A stretch of DNA of 8,385 nucleotides, from the NCBI GenBank assembly GCA_040381195.1, contig JBEIHR010000079.1:1-8385 (forward strand), in the 5' to 3' direction. The position numbers were made by a program, and so were the translations under genes. The DNA comes from VGCC01 sp040381195 (lineage in GTDB: Bacteria > Actinomycetota > Actinomycetes > S36-B12). Below, piece after piece: positions 7,558 through 8,385 of this stretch. The notes under the pieces were generated by a model. That model did not search any database, was not told the DNA's origin, and saw nothing but the letters and a program-made list of their open reading frames with translations. Positions within the stretch are counted from its first letter, which is position 1, and the number at the start of each line of letters is the position of its first letter.

Positions 7558-7754
7558 CCCGCCTGGGACTCGTCGTCCTCGTCGAGGTACTTCGCGTAGG
7601 GGTCGTAGGGATCGACCTCCTCCTCCTCGGGTTCCGGCTCCGACGGATGCCCGGACAACTCGGCCTGGAGACGCTCCAGGTCGGTCTGCGGTCCGCCGTA
7701 CTTGAGAGCACGCGCAACCTTTGTCTGCTTGGCCTTAGCCCGGCCGCGCCCCAT
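7554..7754 (-). CDS. DUF3073 domain protein
   Basis: Small, highly conserved actinobacterial protein of unknown function; 66 residues. The start MGRGRAKAKQTKVARALKY is the basic signature of DUF3073, followed by TDLERLQAEL. The second half is very acidic, with a Glu run (EPEPEEEE) and repeated DPYDPYAKY, so charge is sharply split between the two ends. No catalytic motif or membrane segment is seen; a nucleic-acid or protein-binding role is a guess only. The start is ATG (complement of 7752-7754) with a good GAGGGGG ribosome binding site (complement of 7762-7768). Its stop interlocks with that of purM, and the gene commonly lies beside purM in actinobacteria. Confidence 0.92.
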   Translation of the reverse strand: MGRGRAKAKQTKVARALKYGGPQTDLERLQAELSGHPSEPEPEEEEVDPYDPYAKYLDEDDESQAG

Positions 7755-7770
7755 GGCTCGACCCCCTCAT

Positions 7771-7783
7771 CCGGGATTCCCGG
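7771..7783. repeat. 13-bp palindrome in the DUF3073 leader
   Basis: Perfect inverted repeat CCGGGA-T-TCCCGG with a one-base centre. It lies just upstream of the DUF3073 ribosome binding site (complement of 7762-7768). It could be an operator, or a small hairpin in the leader that affects ribosome access, although the one-base centre makes a tight hairpin. No known binding consensus is recognised. Confidence 0.5.
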
Positions 7784-7802
7784 TGGTCTCTGAACGGTTC
7801 AC

Positions 7803-7816
7803 GCCGCCGTGGCGGC
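7803..7816. repeat. 14-bp GC palindrome in the DUF3073 leader
   Basis: Perfect inverted repeat GCCGCC-GT-GGCGGC, centred 30-35 bases upstream of the palindrome at 7771-7783. It lies close to where transcription from the TAATGT hexamer (complement of 7824-7829) would begin. In RNA it could fold with a four-base loop. GC-rich palindromes of this length can arise by chance in such a genome. Confidence 0.4.
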
Positions 7817-7823
7817 AGGCTCC

Positions 7824-7829
7824 ACATTA
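7824..7829 (-). promoter_or_regulatory. Possible -10 hexamer for the DUF3073 gene
   Basis: On the minus strand this reads TAATGT, fitting TANNNT, and it lies about 70 bases upstream of the DUF3073 start. A leader of about 60 bases would carry both palindromes and the GAGGGGG ribosome binding site. No good -35 hexamer is seen at the expected distance (complement of about 7847-7853). Confidence 0.35.
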
Positions 7830-7855
7830 CCCGCTGGGCTCGGGTCCCGACAGGT

Positions 7856-7872
7856 GAGCCCCTGGTGGGCTC
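7856..7872. repeat. Hairpin in the DUF3073-bldC spacer
   Basis: Perfect 6-bp stem GAGCCC/GGGCTC around the five-base loop CTGGT. No T-run follows on either strand, so it is not a typical intrinsic terminator. It sits between two divergent genes and may be an operator-like or leader element. The function is unknown. Confidence 0.35.
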
Positions 7873-7942
7873 CGTCCCACGCCCGGGGGAACCCGCCCCT
7901 TTCGTAGGCAAATGTGGGGATCCTGTTGCCGTGCCCCGTGGC

Positions 7943-7960
7943 GGGGTGGGAGGGTGAGGG
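7943..7960 (+). other. G-quadruplex-type motif upstream of bldC
   Basis: Four G-tracts on the bldC coding strand, GGGG-T-GGG-A-GGG-TGA-GGG, separated by loops of 1, 1 and 3 bases. This meets the strict G3 quadruplex pattern with very short loops. It ends 27 bases before the bldC ATG, so it would lie in the leader RNA or promoter. A small hairpin CCCCG-TGG-CGGGG (7934-7946) overlaps its first G-tract and would compete with it. Confidence 0.55.
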
Positions 7961-7976
7961 CCAGGTTCGCGCGTGC

Positions 7977-7986
7977 GGGGAGGTGG
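7977..7986 (+). promoter_or_regulatory. Strong bldC ribosome binding site
   Basis: GGGGAGGTGG contains GGAGG at 7979-7983, four bases before the ATG at 7988. It decides the start in favour of ATG 7988 over the in-frame GTG 7973. This is the strongest Shine-Dalgarno sequence in the window apart from those of the ATPase and DUF3073 genes. Confidence 0.8.
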
Positions 7987-7987
7987 C

Positions 7988-8206
7988 ATGACGGTTCCCG
8001 GTCCTGAGTCAGAGCCATTGCTCACGCCCGCGGAGGTCGCGGCGCTCTTCCGCGTCGACCCCAAAACAGTCACCCGCTGGGCCAAGGCCGGCAAGCTCAC
8101 CAGCATCCGGACACTCGGGGGCCACCGTCGGTACCGCGCGAGCGAGGTGCACGCCCTGCTCGAGGCGCACGCGCCCCAGGGACACAACTCCCACTCCCGT
8201 CCATGA
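7988..8206 (+). CDS. bldC: BldC-family MerR-like transcriptional regulator
   Basis: Small DNA-binding protein of 72 residues made almost wholly of one MerR-type winged helix-turn-helix. The core LLTPAEVAALFRVDPKTVTR (11-30) followed by WAKAGKLTSIRTLGGHRRYR (31-50) is nearly identical to Streptomyces BldC as I recall it. There is no effector or dimerisation domain. In Streptomyces, BldC binds DNA head-to-tail as oligomers and controls the timing of development; the role in non-sporulating relatives is less clear. The C-terminal tail (60-72), rich in His, Ser and Pro, looks disordered. The start is ATG 7988, set by the ribosome binding site at 7977-7986. The stop overlaps the ATG of an 18-codon mini-ORF (ATGA). 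The spacer upstream carries a G-quadruplex-type motif. Confidence 0.93.
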   Translation: MTVPGPESEPLLTPAEVAALFRVDPKTVTRWAKAGKLTSIRTLGGHRRYRASEVHALLEAHAPQGHNSHSRP

Positions 8207-8259
8207 CGTCCCCGGGCATGCGCATCGGCGACGACGACCTGGACCGTGCCGATGGCTGA
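8203..8259 (+). CDS. 18-codon mini-ORF linking bldC and the acyltransferase gene
   Basis: Begins at ATG 8203 within the bldC stop (ATGA) and ends at TGA 8257-8259, six bases past the ATG of the acyltransferase gene. The predicted peptide MTSPGMRIGDDDLDRADG is acidic and resembles nothing I recognise. Because it bridges two genes with overlaps at both ends, it could carry ribosomes from bldC to the acyltransferase start, whose own ribosome binding site is weak. It may equally be a chance ORF; coding is unproven. Confidence 0.25.
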   Translation: MTSPGMRIGDDDLDRADG

Positions 8260-8385
8260 ACCCCTCTACCGGGGGATCGTGTGGTCGTTCAAGGGAGTGT
8301 TCCGCGCTCTGGGCATGAAATTGTCCGTGGTGGGCGCGGAGAACATCCCCGACACCGGCGGTGCGATCATCGCGATCAACCACAC
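8252..8385 (+). CDS. PlsC-family lysophospholipid acyltransferase, N-terminal part
   Basis: Partial gene: 44 complete codons are visible before the window ends. The chain starts MAEPLYRGIVWSFKGVFRAL and continues with GAENIPDTGGAIIAINH. The phrase G-x-ENIP-x-x-GGAI-x-x-x-NH is the entry to the acyltransferase active site, where His44 would be the catalytic histidine of the HX4D motif; the Asp lies beyond the window. This family adds an acyl chain to lysophosphatidic acid or related lipids at the membrane. The start is ATG 8252 with only a weak GGA (8241-8243) upstream. Actinobacteria carry several paralogues, so the exact acceptor cannot be named. Confidence 0.82.
   Translation, partial: MAEPLYRGIVWSFKGVFRALGMKLSVVGAENIPDTGGAIIAINH

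Noticed and set aside
7755..7987. Hidden gene or known riboswitch in the spacer between the DUF3073 gene and bldC
   Set aside because: No frame with a start, ribosome binding site and believable product, and no recognisable riboswitch core; only short palindromes, a hairpin and the G-run are visible.

Overview
The window is a compact, GC-rich stretch of an actinobacterial chromosome. Codons end mostly in G or C, intergenic gaps are short, GTG starts occur, and several genes are actinobacterial hallmarks: a BldC-type one-domain MerR-like regulator, a DUF3073 protein, and a DtxR/IdeR-like iron box. Genus cannot be decided from the sequence. I see no phage, transposon, CRISPR, rRNA or tRNA, and no clearly new system; the interest lies in regulation and gene boundaries.

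Left part (about 45-4926): an iron-uptake locus. A DtxR/IdeR-like operator (45-63) sits over the expected -35 region of a -10 hexamer (76-81). Behind it come a ferric-iron-binding lipoprotein (88-1125), a fused two-domain permease (1167-2693) and an ATPase (2690-3736, overlapping the permease by 4 nt). These form a complete Fbp-type ABC importer. Eleven bases on is a second lipoprotein of the PotD (polyamine-binding) fold (3748-4926), with no permease or ATPase of its own in the window.

Middle part (4949-7557): purF and purM, steps 1 and 5 of de novo purine synthesis, coupled by a 4-nt ATGA overlap. purF starts only 22 bases after the second lipoprotein gene, with no terminator between, but a -10-like hexamer lies directly before its GTG.

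Right part (7554-8385): a small acidic DUF3073 protein on the minus strand, convergent with purM and overlapping it by 4 nt. A gene-free spacer (7755-7987) follows, with two short palindromes, a hairpin and a G-quadruplex-type G-run. Then bldC (7988-8206), an 18-codon mini-ORF, and the start of a PlsC-family lysophospholipid acyltransferase that runs off the window. The order purF-purM-DUF3073-bldC resembles the Streptomyces neighbourhood as I remember it, so this half looks like conserved core genome.

Three genes (the iron-binding protein, the PotD-like protein and purF) each have a TANNNT hexamer 6-8 bases before the start codon. This is the layout expected for leaderless transcripts, common in actinobacteria, and suggests three separate transcription units despite the tight packing.
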